Source: Dryocosmus kuriphilus (Eukaryota > Arthropoda > Insecta > Hymenoptera > Cynipidae). Taken from it: 64,000 nucleotides of DNA. The translations under genes were made by a program, and so were the position numbers. This document shows, one piece after another, positions 23,437 through 34,515 of this stretch (position 1 is the first letter of the stretch; each line of letters starts with the position of its first letter). The stretch lies in NCBI GenBank assembly GCA_038277395.1, contig CM076190.1, positions 252,561,989 to 252,625,988 of the forward strand, given 5' to 3'. The notes below the pieces were generated by a model. That model made no database searches. It saw nothing but the letters and a program-made list of their open reading frames with translations, and had not been told where the DNA came from.

Positions 23437-24240
23437 CTAACGTGTGTGATCGCACTTATATTGTAAACTAATTTCTTTGGCCTTCGTTCGCTTCTTAAGC
23501 CATAGTTTGCGCCCTTTGTCGAACCACGGTTTGCTTTTGGTTACTTTCTTTAAACCTATGGTACTTTTTGCGGCTGTCTTTATCGCCTCTTTCATATGGC
23601 CCCACAGGGTTTCCGGGTCCACCTCACAGTTATCGCTATCGTCTCCCTGTTTCTGAAGAGCGTTGAAACTATTAGAAATCTTTACTTGATAATTCAAAAT
23701 TTCCGTTGGCATTTCAAACTTATTCACACTGAAACGTACCGCTGGCTCTGGAGGGCTAGTTTTCTTATTTAACGCTAATCTAGATCTTAGTTTTACTATC
23801 AAGAGAAAGTGGTCTGAATTTAAATCCGCTCCCCTGTACGATCTTACATCGAAAATGTTTGTATGACGTCTTCTGTCAATTAAAAGGTGATGAATCTGAT
23901 TGCGGGTGATACCATCTGCTGATATCCAGGTGGCCTTATGTATATTTTTATACTTGAAATATGTGCTTTTGGCAAGGAGGTTCTTTGAAACTGCAAAGTT
24001 TATTACTCTAGTCACATTACCATTACTGACGTCATGCAAGCTTCCTGCCCCTATTGTATGCCTATATATCGGTTCGTTTCCAATTTTCGCGTCGAAGCCT
24101 CCCAGTACTATTTTTGCGTCAAACTTCGAGGGCATGTCAAAAGCTTGTTCGATTGTTTCGTAAAAAAGATCTTAAGTTTCTTCGTCTTTGTCCTCGGTAG
24201 GGCAGTGCACGTTAATTAACACCTGCTTGCAGAAATTACA
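23437..24240 (-). pseudogene. LINE copy A endonuclease and linker
   Basis: From about 24240 the minus strand gives LINVHCPTEDKDEE, a stop, then a 232-codon open stretch (24135-23437). That stretch contains VLGGFDAKIGNEPIYRHTIG, SLHDVSNGN, THKATWIS-type and RSYRGADLNSDHFLLIVKLR wording. This is the C-terminal half of an APE-type endonuclease, which cuts target DNA for priming. The normal GDFN catalytic box reads GGFD here, and the SDH box is kept. The linker continues into KSTIGLKKVTKSKPWFDKG. The matching part of copy B keeps GDFN. Confidence 0.75.
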
Positions 24241-24984
24241 CTTTAGTACAATATATGATAACAGGTAGTTAATGAATTGCATATCGATAACCGCTTGTCA
24301 GTACTTAGACTACGCGCGTTTAGAGTTCCCGCCTTAAGATATTTTATTGTAGCTGTTCGTTTTTGGAAGTTAGCTATGATAGTTTTGGGAAAGTCCGCAC
24401 GTTAGGAATCCTGATCCGATCGCAAGTGTGTCCGCCGTCCCAGGAGTTATAATCCCCATAGTTCCCTAGGTCTAAGTATGGAAGCTTTCCGACTTTGAAA
24501 AGAACCATGTCAACTTGTCGTTGCACACATTACGGTTTCATCCCCGTATCCTAACGTCACCCTGCAAGGCAGTGCGCGACACTGGCATCAATACCATGTT
24601 GACACTACAGGCGAGTCATTTCACACATGCCTTGTGGTTAGTTTCATCGCTGTGGTGTCCAATGGGGCAGCAGAGCTTTCCCCTCAGAAGATTTTTAGTT
24701 TTGGTTCCGGTTGTGTTTCTAGGTTGATACACGCTGCGCCTCGGCTTGGCAAAACCCACCTATTGCGTATGGATGCGAAGGGGTGAATCCCCCCAAACCA
24801 TGGCCGTTGTGTCCTACTTTTTACCAATGTGGGCTCTTCACACCCACGACTGGTTCCTATCGGCTGTCCGCGACTGCTTATTCTTGTATTCGCAGTTAAC
24901 ATCAGAAGCTGTTCAACCTCAGGGACCGTTCCTCTATCCTCAACCTGAGAACGCGCTGCGTAGTGGTGACAGGAACCCACCAGC

Positions 24985-25560
24985 ATAATATTTTTACATA
25001 GAAGAAAAACTTGTAGGATATAAGCCATAACCTAAAAATAAGACGTGACCTAAAACTAAGACATGACTTAAATTTGTAATAAAAAATATCATTTTCGAGA
25101 GATTACCTTAAATTTCCCAACCCGTGTCTTAACGTGGCAAAAACAGATCCACTTGCCCATGAATAAAGTACTACTGTGAAAGGAAAGTGTAAATCAGATA
25201 CAAGAACAAATTCAAGCGCATCAGAGTCTCAAAAAAATTGTATGCATGTACATCATTGACGAAAACCTGCTGTTCTGGCTACTTTACAAACAAATAAAGT
25301 TTCTGCGCATTCATTCACAAGCATATTTTCAACTTTCAGGAACCTCCGGCATTGCTCCTTCATTTAAATTTTTTTCTTTTCAACTTTTAACTATACTTCA
25401 CACAAAACACTAACAATATCACTTTGCAAAACTTAACCTCCTAACCTCTTGACGGCGTGAAGTGGGTGAGTATGTGAGGGAGGGCTTTTGCATAGACGGC
25501 CCTCTGCTCCTAATGGGCAAAGCAACCTCAGATACGGCTGAGCCAACCATACATAGTGTA
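24985..25560. other. Intergenic sequence between LINE fragments
   Basis: AT-rich sequence with no recognised coding or repeat content. Confidence 0.45.
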
Positions 25561-25564
25561 ACTA

Positions 25565-27345
25565 TGCAAGTATGATTTAGACATCCATTTCAGTCTAAAA
25601 CAGCAGCACGATAATTCGTTCGCTCAGCCATTGCAATGGGCGTCACATTAGCAGTATACGCATCAATACTGCTATGGATTTTCCTACCATACTATTTCTT
25701 TCCATGTAGATGAGTTATTGGGCACGAATTTAAGCTACGTAATAAAGTCTAAGCATCCTCACTGGTATAATAAAGATATTATAGGTAAAACACAGTGTAT
25801 GCAAAAAGCTAGAGCTGAGAATAAGAGAACAGGCAGTATGTTTCTTTCAAAAAAAGGAAAAAAATGAAAATTGATTCTGGGAGGGCCTATGCTAATTATC
25901 TAGGTACTGCTGAAAGGGATATACCAATTCCATGTCAACTGTTTGGTCTAATGCATAAACTTAAAAAAGTTTCTAGAATACCAAGTATATTTTTTGGGAA
26001 GGAGCAGAGCTCAATAAACTCCAGGAAGTTGTTGATGCATTTGCTGACTTATCTGCTAAGGTTTATTAGTCTATCATGTGTAAACCAGAAGAAATCTCAG
26101 GAAGTCCTTACAAGTTAGTTGATGATGTATTTTGGGTCTCATAATATCACGTATATATCAAGTTAAAATCGATGAATAATAAATTTACTTCCGGACCTGA
26201 TAGAATACTCAATTGGATGCTTACAGAACGTGCTGGTAGGTTAGTGGAACTACTTTGCTTTACCCTTAATCTGTCGCTTTTCAGTGTTGTATTCCCTGAT
26301 ATTTCGAAGTTCTCGAGGATTTGACAAGTATTCAAAAAATGGGACATTTGTTCTTTCGCAAACTACCACCCAATTGCGATCGTTAGTAATTTCTCCAAAG
26401 TACTTCAAAGAATTGTAACTGAATTTTTGTGGACTCACTTAGCACCTGTTTTCTCGTCTCCTCAGTATGGCTTTGTTCCGAACCGATCAAATATATGAAA
26501 TTTGATTACTTTCGTACACCTTGTTGAAACTTACTTATTGCAACATAGACAAGTTGATGTTATATATACTAAAATCGCGAAAACTTTTCACAGCATTGAT
26601 CACTGCATTGCAATAAATAAACTTCAACATCTATAAGTTCCCTACAAGATCCTAGGTCCCATTTATTCATATTTACATTATCGTCACATGATCATACAGT
26701 ACAATGGATATTCGTCCCACTCATTTTCACCTACATTTGGTGTTCTTCAAGTGTCTAATCTAGGTCCGTGCTTTTTGTTATAAATATGAACGATGTTGAT
26801 AGTGTTGCATTAAATCTATTTCGTTATACGCAGAGGCCGCTTAAATATTGAAAACAATTAATAGAATTAAAGATTGTGCTGAGCTACAAAAAATGTAAAT
26901 AATTTCGCAGATTGGTGCAATAATAATTCTTTAGACATTAGTTCTTAGAAATGTACTTATATGGCAATTTCTAGAAATACTGAAATAATTGAGTTTGAGT
27001 ATTAAATAAATTCCATTATTTTGGAAAAGGTGATACGTCCCGAGACGTATGCGAAAACATTCATTTCCGGGGATTTCAAGTCGATTTGTTCTGACAAGTG
27101 AGAACGGACACTGTGCGTGAGGGAACGTGCAGGGAATAAGGGGTGGTGGAAGGGATGATCTTGTCTTGGGTGAGGAAATTATCATATTCGTCCATGTTCG
27201 TGGGTTGGTTTTGTCGGCTCGTCAGCGTAGAGAAGTAGGTTCGCCGATAGTCCCCCTACATTAGCTATCTTCAGAGACTTTCAGTCCATAGTTTCAGGTT
27301 ATGCGAAGAAGTCTCAGTCAGGGCGACCGGGATCCAGACCTGGAT
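25565..27345 (+). mobile_element. Jockey/CR1-like LINE fragment, copy 1
   Basis: Similar along its length to 59045-60585. Early wording: KARAENKRTGSMF. RT part from about 26165: NNKFTSGPDRI, LSLFSVVFPDISKFS, ANYHPIAIVSNFSKVLQRIV, SPQYGFVPNRS, then HRQVDVIYTKIAKTFHSIDH, RHMIIQYNGYSSHSFSPTFG and VLQVSNLGP. This is the order seen in Jockey/CR1 reverse transcriptases: fingers, motif A (DF.KAFD.VDH), and the G.PQGS.LGPLLF box. Motif A lacks its Asp, the PQGS box is VLQVS, and there are many stops. A non-coding ~330-bp 3' part (27015-27345) is shared with the second copy. Confidence 0.75.
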
Positions 27346-27960
27346 TTCTGTCGTGATGCTTGTCCGTTCCACGACAGCGGGATATTCACCCTTGCGATAG
27401 AACTTTACAAATTACTCGAAGCTCTGTCGGGTGGTTCTTGACATCCTAGTGGTTGAAATCGATGCCGTGCGAGCGATGCGAGATGTGGGTCCTAACAACA
27501 GGCTCCTGGTCGACGCCTCGGGTTACCTCGAGACCGACATCCTAGTCGACGAGCAGGGTGAATTCGCCGGCAGCTTCCTGGACGATGTCACGCGGTAGCG
27601 GGAAGACGACTTCGCGTATCCACGCTAATTACTCCTGCAATTCCTTCGCCCTGCGACGAGTCCTTCGCTGCCTACTATTGAAGACCATACAGTAGGGGTT
27701 GTGCTGCTTTTTCCATAAAGAACTCCGCCGAAAGGTCCTTAAGATAGCTCGGCGAACACCCTACATGCAGGGAACGGACCACGACAAGGGACGCCTCTTG
27801 GAAGGCCTTAGCTTCGGCCAGTGTACTGGGCAAACGAGGACTAGCTGGGAAATTTCGAAAGCAGCCCATCGAGGACCTTGAAATGGGGGAGGGATCGAGT
27901 ACCCTACTCTTCGACGGAATTCCTTCGCGAACTAAAAAGGACAAATTCTTGTCGGTGCGG
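27346..27960 (-). other. GC-rich segment with possible gag-like frame
   Basis: Base composition rises to roughly half G+C, unlike the surroundings. An 89-codon minus-strand frame (27675-27944, SFLVREGIPSKSRVLDPSPI, then AEAKAFQEASLVVVRS) directly follows the LTR-like region on the same strand. That would fit the start of an LTR-element gag, but no CCHC knuckle, protease or integrase is visible. Function unknown. Confidence 0.35.
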
Positions 27961-28440
27961 AAAAATGAATGAAAAACAGAAATACTTCTAACGTAATTTA
28001 GTTTATTTCTCTCCCTAGGCCTCGAGAGAGCGAAGCCGAAGACAGGAAAGTGAGAGTTAGAACTGATGACGCTCCCACTGCTGGCTGCCGATCAACTGAC
28101 TAACTGGACAGAATGAACCATATTTATATACCCGCCGGGTGAGTGTTTCCACCCGTTTACCGGCTTTACGTCTAAGTTGCCACTCACCAGTCGAGAGTGG
28201 AGAGAACCAATCGGCCCATTACGCGGCTCACGCCAAGGTAAGTTGACATCGATGCGGTTCTGAAAAAACTCCAACTACCGTGATGTGAGTCAGCGCGTTG
28301 ATGGAACCCACCACCCGCGCACTCACTGAGATGGATATCACACAACTGTCTTGCAATTCAGCGCTTTAGCATAAATCCCGCGAAGAGGAAATGGAGTAAT
28401 TTCAGCTTGTTGCTGCAGACTGCTTGCTGTCTCAGCACTA
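27960..28440 (-). promoter_or_regulatory. LTR-like promoter region
   Basis: Read on the minus strand: a TATA box (GGGTATATAAATATGG, about 28118-28133), then an AGTCAGTT start-like motif about 25-30 bp on, about 100 bp of leader, and AATAAA at about 28000-28005. That order (TATA, start, poly-A signal within ~130 bp) is what a retrotransposon LTR looks like. The left limit may be the TGTAGTGCTGAG at about 28433. A second LTR was not found, so this is a solo LTR or a chance resemblance. Confidence 0.4.
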
Positions 28441-28795
28441 CACTCCAGCAAACAAACTTATATATATAACTTAAAATTGAACGCACTGAAAATAAATATA
28501 TCATAAGATAACTACAGAAAGGAAGATATAGTTTTAGGTGAGTCTATATAATATATTATAGTATAATATAAGATAATATAATATATTATAGAATAATTTA
28601 TACAGCATACGAAGTATGTGGAAAAGGTGGGCGAGTAGGTTTCGTCAGGAGATGGTTTGAAAGCGAAACTGAAGAGAATTGAGGTGTGATCTCTCCCCAA
28701 GTCAACTGTAGATACGTATATCAAGAGTAAAGGCTCAACGTGGCCTTGGAATTTACTTAAAAAACTCATTAAAGTGGAAGAAGATTTTTGACATT
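28440..28795. other. AT-rich sequence with TA microsatellite
   Basis: Imperfect (TATAA)n and AATATATTATAG repeats at about 28540-28600. No gene recognised. Confidence 0.55.
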
Positions 28796-29116
28796 ATGAC
28801 AAGCGAAGCTAATAGACCCTTAGGTTTTCTATTCAGAACATGTCGTTGTTTTAAGAGAGAGATTGATGCTTCTACTGATAAACCGCATGTCTCCAGAATA
28901 GCCTCAGGCGATAAGTGGAGACTGGGTGTTTGGAATGCTCGAAGTGTAAATGATCACAAAGTGGGAGAATTGTTCAGAACGATGCATATGAAACAGTTAG
29001 ATATCTTATGTGCACCTGAAACAAAGGAGAAATGGCGTGAAATAGCGAATACAGAAAACTGCGTAATCGAGCTTGGTCAGGGAATGATTCGGGTGCTAGC
29101 CAAGGCATGCGATTGA
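28796..29116 (+). pseudogene. Endonuclease N-terminus of third LINE
   Basis: A 106-codon open frame with WRLGVWNARSVNDHKV and QLDILCAPETKEKW. These correspond to the W-N-x-R and D-I-x-x-x-x-E-T-K metal-binding blocks of APE-type endonucleases. It ends in a stop, and further blocks lie in other frames. Truncated relative to a ~230-residue domain. Confidence 0.65.
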
Positions 29117-30119
29117 CTATGAATGAGAAGGCAAGTCAACATACCAAAAATTATGAATTTGTAACTCCAGGATTATTGAAGGTTAGAATGAAAGTGGAAA
29201 TCAGAAGAGTATTTTTATGGCATGATACGCTCCAGTTGATGCCGAAAGCAGTAGAGTAAAGGATTCCTCTCTGGGATTCGCTGAGTGATATCATAGTTAC
29301 TAGTGATATTAGGTAAAGGATCACTATGCTTGCAGATATAAATGACGGGGTTGGAGTACAACGCGAAGGCACAGACAGGGAACTCGTTAAGTTCGGAGAC
29401 ACAAAAACGAATTAAAACGGGGATTCACATGTGTGCGTGCTCTAGAGGCGAAAAGCACAATATGATGGACCTTATTGCCGCGGATGAGAGATTGAAAGAT
29501 CTAATTAGAGATATGTGAACAATGAGAGGTCCTGAATGCAAAACAGGCCACTATCTCATAGTATCAAAGATTAATCTTGCGATAAGGATGGAGAAAGGGA
29601 AAAATTACGAAAGCAAAACAATCGCGAATCGAGACAGAGGAATTGCAGTTCGTCGATACACAGATAGTGTGAAATGATGAAATCCGCGTCGCAGTTAACG
29701 AGAAGAAACAAACATACCTAAGAATGCATAATATCCAAGCTCTTAGAAATGAAAAGAGCACTAGGTTATGAATTTGTTATAAAAAATAAGACAGAAAATC
29801 AGACAGATTATTCAAAGAAAGCAAGGATAAAATCAAAGCGCAAGAAGATGGAAAAATACAAACTGATTTCGAAGGAAATAAGGAGCTATTCTTAAAATAG
29901 GTAAAGAAAACTAGGAAATGAAGTAGTATTAATGAGTTGATCCTAATTAAGAATGCTGATGGTGATATGGTGTGTGATAAAGACAAAGCGAAGGACTGTT
30001 TGAATGCTTTCTTCGAGAGATTGTATAGAGGTGAAGCTGCATATAGAGCATTACAGCGGCGATAAGGAAGAAGGTACTTTAGAAAATTTTTTTGAAGGGG
30101 ACGAAGCAGGAGTTAAGGT

Positions 30120-31160
30120 GTTCAGCATTAGAGTAATAATTAAGAATCTGAAGAATGGTACGGCTACTTGTGTAGATGGACTTACTCCTCAAATGCTTAA
30201 AAACGACGACGAAGTTCTGTTTTTGTGGATGGTAGAATTGAAGAACATGTGTGCTCTGAATTGAGAGTCCCAAGTGATTGGAGAAAGATGATCATCGTTC
30301 AGATTTGCAAGGGAAAAGGAAACAAGGGTGAATGCTCAAAATATAGAGCTATCAGGTTAATTAGTACCCCAGGAAAAGTATTTAGCGAAGTACTTATTCG
30401 CAAAGTCATAAAAATAACGAGAGACAAAATATGGGATATCCAATGCAGACTTATGCCAGGGAGGTTACTCATCAAATATTTTGCTTTCGTCAGATTACAA
30501 AAAAAAGTTTTAGATTAAACAAAAAAGTTTTCAGCGCGTTCATTTGCCTGGGGAAAGCTTTCGACAAAGTGGATAGAGTTAAACTTTGGGAAGCTCGGAA
30601 AGAGTATGGGGTCAATGGTTGGCTTCTTAAATCGACAAAAGCAATATATAAAGCTAGTAGAACGAGCGTAAGGGTAAATGAACAACTTGCGGACTGGTTT
30701 CTTATCAGGCAGGGAGTCGGGCAAGTTTGCGTCATGTCGTGGATAAATGTCTACGAATGGCGCTCTTAGACGGAGAAGGTGCTGCTCTCGAAACGGTGAA
30801 TGTATGTAGTTTGACTTTTGCAAAAGATGAAGCACGTATGGCTGTGGCTGCGGAAAATAAGCAGAGAATGTTGTGCAGATTGAATGAGAGCGCGAAGAGT
30901 ATGGCTTTAAAGATTAATGTAAATAAAACAAAAACTATCGTGTTCGAAAGAAGCGACGAGAAGACAGTACGCAGTATTATTCTGAAAGTGGAGGGAATTG
31001 AACAAGTTGATCATTTCACGTATCTAGGAAGCTTGTTTACTGCTGACGGAAAGGCAGACGGAGAAATTTCCATGCATATAAACGAAGGCTGTAAAGTTAT
31101 GGGCAGTGTAGGTGGCTCTAACGGAAGTACAAATACGACAAGTAAAGCCAAAATTGCAAT
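30120..31160 (+). pseudogene. Reverse transcriptase of third LINE
   Basis: Overlapping frames give DWRKMIIVQICKGKGNKGEC, YRAIRLISTPGKVFSEVLI, FICLGKAFDKVDRVKLW, EYGVNGWLLKSTKAIYK, RTSVRVNEQLADWFLIRQGV and GQVCVMSW. After a gap follow LTFAKDEARMAVA, LKINVNKTKTIVFERS and DHFTYLGSLFTADGKAD. This is the RT palm and thumb order. Motif A reads CLGKAFDKVD and motif C reads FAKD instead of FADD, so the catalytic Asp pair is broken. Confidence 0.7.
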
Positions 31161-32421
31161 ACAGGTCGTTCAGCAAGAAACGTTCCTCGATTTTTTGAAA
31201 ACTATTAGAGATTTTTGAACGTTTTTTGTAAATAAAAGTAAATTCAAAGGACAGATACGCGGAAAAGTCACTACAATATCCCTCGAACCGTCCGAGAGGG
31301 CAGAGGTGAATTGGAATGAGTTCTGCGCAAGCCAAGCGTTTCGAAGCGGTCGTCTTGTGTATTAATCCAAAAGGACCACGTATGACCTACAGCGCGGCTG
31401 CCAAATACATGAAGAAGTCGAAGACGTTCGTCAAGAGGTAGATTGAGTGGTATGATGTCGAAAAAACAGTCCAGGGTCTTTCAGAAAGGGGCAAATCACG
31501 AGCAACAACGAGCAGGCAGGATAAAGTGATCGTACAGCTGTTCGAGCGTACCCTCACTCTACGGTTAGAAGATGCAAAGGTTATTCTAGCTAAGAAGTGA
31601 GTCCACGTTAGTGTCAATACCACTCGACAGCGTTTCGCTGAGGATAAGCTACAGTACCGTAGCACGAGGCACAAACCCCTGATCTCAGAAAGCCATAGGG
31701 AAAAAAAGGCATGGGTTGCTGAAAACCTCGACCGTGACAGGACAAATGTCATCTTTTCAGATGAAGCCTCGTCCTGGGCATGCGTTACTATTAAGTATGC
31801 GTGGTCTGTCGCCACTACTCGACTTCTGCAGCGAACCGTTAAACACCCAGTGAAGGTCTATGTTTAAGGATGCTTTTCTGAACGCGGTTTTGGGTATTTA
31901 GAGCTCTTCACCGAGAACCTGAATGCTCAGAAAGTGCTCCAAATATATAAAAGTGATCTTCTAAGGTCTGCTACAAAGATGTCTGGAGCCGATACTGGCA
32001 ATTGTGTCTTGCAAGAGGAGAACGTCCCTAAACGTCGAAGTGGCCTCTGCACCGCATAGAAAGTAGAAAGTGACATCAAAACATTTGGCTGGCCATCACA
32101 GTCCCCCGATGCGAATTCAAACGAGAATATCTTGGGTTTTTTAAAGAGGAAGCTCGCGGGAAACGTGTTTTCACCCTAGAACAGTTCTCGCAAAAAATCA
32201 GGAAGATATGGCATGAGTTACCAGCAGATTATGCTCAAAATTTAGCGGCAAGCATACCGACAATGTGCCAGGCCATTCTAGATAACGATGGGGACTCAAC
32301 CATGTACTAGGTTGGCGCGCATTATTCCTTGAATTGTACTCTTATTTAAAATAAAGAAACGTTTAAAGATCTTTAATAGTTTTCGAAAAATCAAGGAACG
32401 GTTCTCGTTGAACAGACTGTA
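31160..32421 (+). mobile_element. Tc1-like element inside the third LINE, decayed
   Basis: Spans 31162-32419 (1258 bp) with TA on both sides (31160-31161, 32420-32421). The terminal inverted repeats are about 90 bp: the left CAGGTCGTTCAGCAAGAAAC, then CTCGATTTTTTGAAAACTAT, matches the reverse complement of the right end CAGTCTGTTCAACGAGAACC, then TTGATTTTTCGAAAACTAT. Length and TA duplication are standard for Tc1/mariner elements. Confidence 0.85.
31316..32310 (+). pseudogene. Tc1 transposase pseudogene
   Basis: Starts MSSAQAKRFEAVVLC and carries the helix-turn-helix wording YSAAAKYMKKSKTFVKR, then a stop. The first catalytic block VIFSDEAS is kept. The second (LQEENVPKR, where the family has QxDNDPKH) has lost its Asp. 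The last block reads NSNENI. At least four in-frame stops and one frameshift (995 nt, not divisible by 3). Same family as the 37119-38084 gene, clearly older. Confidence 0.85.
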
Positions 32422-32790
32422 CGTAATTCTGTACTTGTATCTGTCAGAAGTGAGCGGACTCTGAAAAAATGTGGCATGGAAGAAACTCTAATGGACGAGA
32501 GTGAAAGAAATTTGGTAAGATGGTCTAGACATGTTGAGAGAATGGATCAAGGAAGTATAACGCAGCAAATATACCTCGGAAAATTGAATTTTCATGCACC
32601 GAGATGTAGACCGAGGAAAAATGGTGGCAATATGTGAATGAGACTCCCGCGCGGAAAGATATAGTGAGCCACAGAAATACAAAGGCTTGTATGAGATGGT
32701 ATATGAATATGAAGGAAGCAAATTTGTATGTCAGGATAGAAATATATGGCCAAAGATTGTCCATAAAAAATGTGTGACGGTCGCCTGGAA

Positions 32791-33119
32791 CGATTTACTC
32801 TGGATACCCATGTACCCTGGAGGAATATCTGGCCTAGTAAATATGGATTGGGTAATCTATCCGGCTATGCGATGCGGTACATCAGGGGTGATTGCTAGAG
32901 AGTTGTGGGACTAGCATGTTATTTGAATGAGCAGCCTGCGACTTCTGGGTCGATTTATACGCTATGACTGCCAATATTCACTCCTTTCCTTCATCAATCA
33001 TACAAACCTAATGCCTGGCAACGCAACGAGGCTAGAACCGGGAAAGTTTACGCTTATTCCGAAAGGAAAACGGCTTAATGGAATACTTATGAAACAAATA
33101 AATTATGTATATAAATTTG
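32791..33119 (+). other. Unassigned open sequence after the LINE
   Basis: Two short frames (ending at 32914 and 33199) follow the LINE C-terminus. They may be LINE 3' sequence. No independent function recognised. Confidence 0.35.
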
Positions 33120-33330
33120 CTCTTTTCTTTTTTGTTTCTCTAAAGCATCGGTTTAATTCGTTTATCGAACGAAAACTCTTAGTTATGAAACCGATTTAAT
33201 AATTAAGTCAATAGCTAATATGATGCTTTTTATAACAGTCCTTTATTAGAATATACTTCGATTCTTAAATTGCACTAAATTGAGTTTCTTTATACGGAGC
33301 GCTTCTACTGGGCTATACAGATATATAATA
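33120..33330 (+). repeat. Dispersed ~220-bp repeat, copy 2
   Basis: Partner of 21464-21690, same orientation, with the same block order (GTTTCTCTAAAGCATC, AAAACT, CGATTTAATAATTA, CTTTTTATAACAGTCC, TTATTAGAATATACTTC, TATATAATATATA). Confidence 0.65.
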
Positions 33331-33739
33331 TATAAAACACAAAGTAGAATAAAATTAAATTAAGCAAGAGTAATTCAAACAATTACGTTTTTATTCAGGA
33401 ATTTGAAATACAGCACATGTTAACACGCGCGCACATTAAAAATACTAACTTAAAATATTTCACTTTAAATTCAAACATCTTAGATTACAAGAAAGTTGGT
33501 ATTTTATGTACTAAAAGAGCATTGTATTTCATAGTATAAAAAACGAATTACAGATTATCAGGTTACCTAAAGAAAAAGTTATTTTGAAACCTTTGAAATT
33601 TTTTTTGTGGGTTCTCGTCCATTGATGTCCTAAAACATATTTGATTCCCATAAGGATCGAAGAGTTAGAGCATAGTTTGGAAAAATTAAAACCGTGAGAG
33701 TATGGAGGTTACAGTACGATATTAGACCCCTTTCATCGG

Positions 33740-34470
33740 GTGTTTGATTATTGTGAGTCCCCTTGCCTCTCACGAACTAAGGTGCTTGATTCCCAGGTCG
33801 AAGTGAAACATTGGAAATAAATGGTAGTTTCTTGTAGAGTCTGAGTCGCTAAATTCGAATTCGGCCTCAGAATTTCTCTACCGCATCATCTTTTTTGAAT
33901 ATCCTAACCTCAGTGTGCAAAGAACACGATTTTGGTCTACATTTGAGTTTTTGTGGTACCGCGAAATTTTTTTCTCGCAAAGAACTATACACAGCATCGT
34001 AAATCATAAGTTCTGCTCTTTCGAATGCCGCTGAGCATGCTCAAACTCAGATTTTGAAGATATGACTAAACTGCATGAACATCTGCACACTTTAAGAATA
34101 CACCTTTATTAGAAATATTTAGGCATGCATTTCAAAATAATATTAACAGCTTTAATCCTAAGACCATAAACCCTAAACGCACAAACCCCGAATCAATATT
34201 TATGCTTTAGGATACCATGTATAGTTTTTTGAGAAAGAAAAACGTCGATATATTGAATAACCTCAGGTATAGGCCAAAGTCGCGTCTTTTGTTCCTCTGG
34301 GTTAGGATATTTTAAAAACCTGATACGTTCGAGTAATTCTGATGCTTGGTTCAAACTCAGCGACCCAAAATCTACAAGAAATGACCATTCATTTCCAATG
34401 CACAAGTTTCACGTCGACCTGTGAAATATCGTGAGTCTTCTCGCCTCTCACGAACAGGGTTGCTTGAATA
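33740..34470. repeat. Diverged inverted duplication around a 150-bp centre
   Basis: Plus-strand 33790-34030 aligns with the reverse complement of 34190-34430. Shared blocks in order: AGGTCGA.GTGAAAC, TTGGAAAT.AATGGT, TTTCTTGTAGA, GGGTCGCT-like, ATATCCTAACC, and CAAA.AACTATACA near the centre. Just outside the arms lie copies of a ~42-bp unit with a GTGAG..CTCAC hairpin (33753, 34429, 34471), two of them in tandem. The right arm contains a 70-codon minus-strand frame (34193-34405), while its left partner is full of stops. Confidence 0.6.
34193..34405 (-). CDS. Unidentified 70-codon open frame (possible exon or relic)
   Basis: Minus-strand frame without an ATG at its start, so it would be an exon or a remnant. 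Composition is protein-like rather than low-complexity: SLNQASELLERIRFLKYPNP, EEQKTRLWPIPEVIQYIDVF, LSQKTIHGILKHKY. I recognise no family. It lies about 110 bp downstream of the stop of the 166-codon frame, on the same strand, and a poly-A signal (AATAAA on the minus strand, 34105-34110) follows 80 bp later. An inverted, degenerate copy sits at 33790-34030. Confidence 0.35.
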   Translation of the reverse strand: MCIGNEWSFLVDFGSLSLNQASELLERIRFLKYPNPEEQKTRLWPIPEVIQYIDVFLSQKTIHGILKHKY

Positions 34471-34515
34471 TCGTCTGTCTTCTCGCCTCTCACGCATCAA
34501 GGTGCTTAAGTGTCG

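Larger units (their letters stand above)
21700..24985 (-). mobile_element. Non-LTR retrotransposon copy A (RTE-like), decayed
   Basis: A minus-strand element with its 3' end in an (ATT/ATC)n microsatellite tail at about 21700-21752. Its 5' end is near 24970, judged by where similarity to copy B (40890-45655) ends. Order on the minus strand: a conserved 5' region (24250-24985), AP-endonuclease remnant, linker, reverse transcriptase, and the C-terminal GHVARMGNES/GRPRNRWEKNVKDDL motif. RTE-like is inferred from the endonuclease and RT wording and the simple-repeat tail. Frameshifts and a central deletion make it dead. Confidence 0.8.
28796..32790 (+). mobile_element. Third non-LTR retrotransposon, split by Tc1
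   Basis: A plus-strand LINE of a different family from copies A and B. Endonuclease start at 28796-29116 (VWNARSVNDHKVGELFRTMH, LDILCAPETK). A long decayed middle. RT blocks at 30150-31160 (YRAIRLISTPGK, CLGKAFDKVDRVKLWEA). A C-terminal block resumes after the Tc1 at 32422 (RWSRHVERMDQGS, RPRKNGG, CQDRNIWPKIVH). Many stops and frameshifts. The clade is not certain; the wording resembles R1/CR1-type elements. The target of the Tc1 insertion is codon-exact (see findings). Confidence 0.75.

Noticed and set aside
24515..24988. Plus-strand frames in the 5' region of LINE copy A
   Set aside because: The region is shared with LINE copy B on the minus strand and is best explained as its 5' part.
31387..31815. 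142-codon minus-strand frame
   Set aside because: Antisense shadow of the Tc1 transposase pseudogene.
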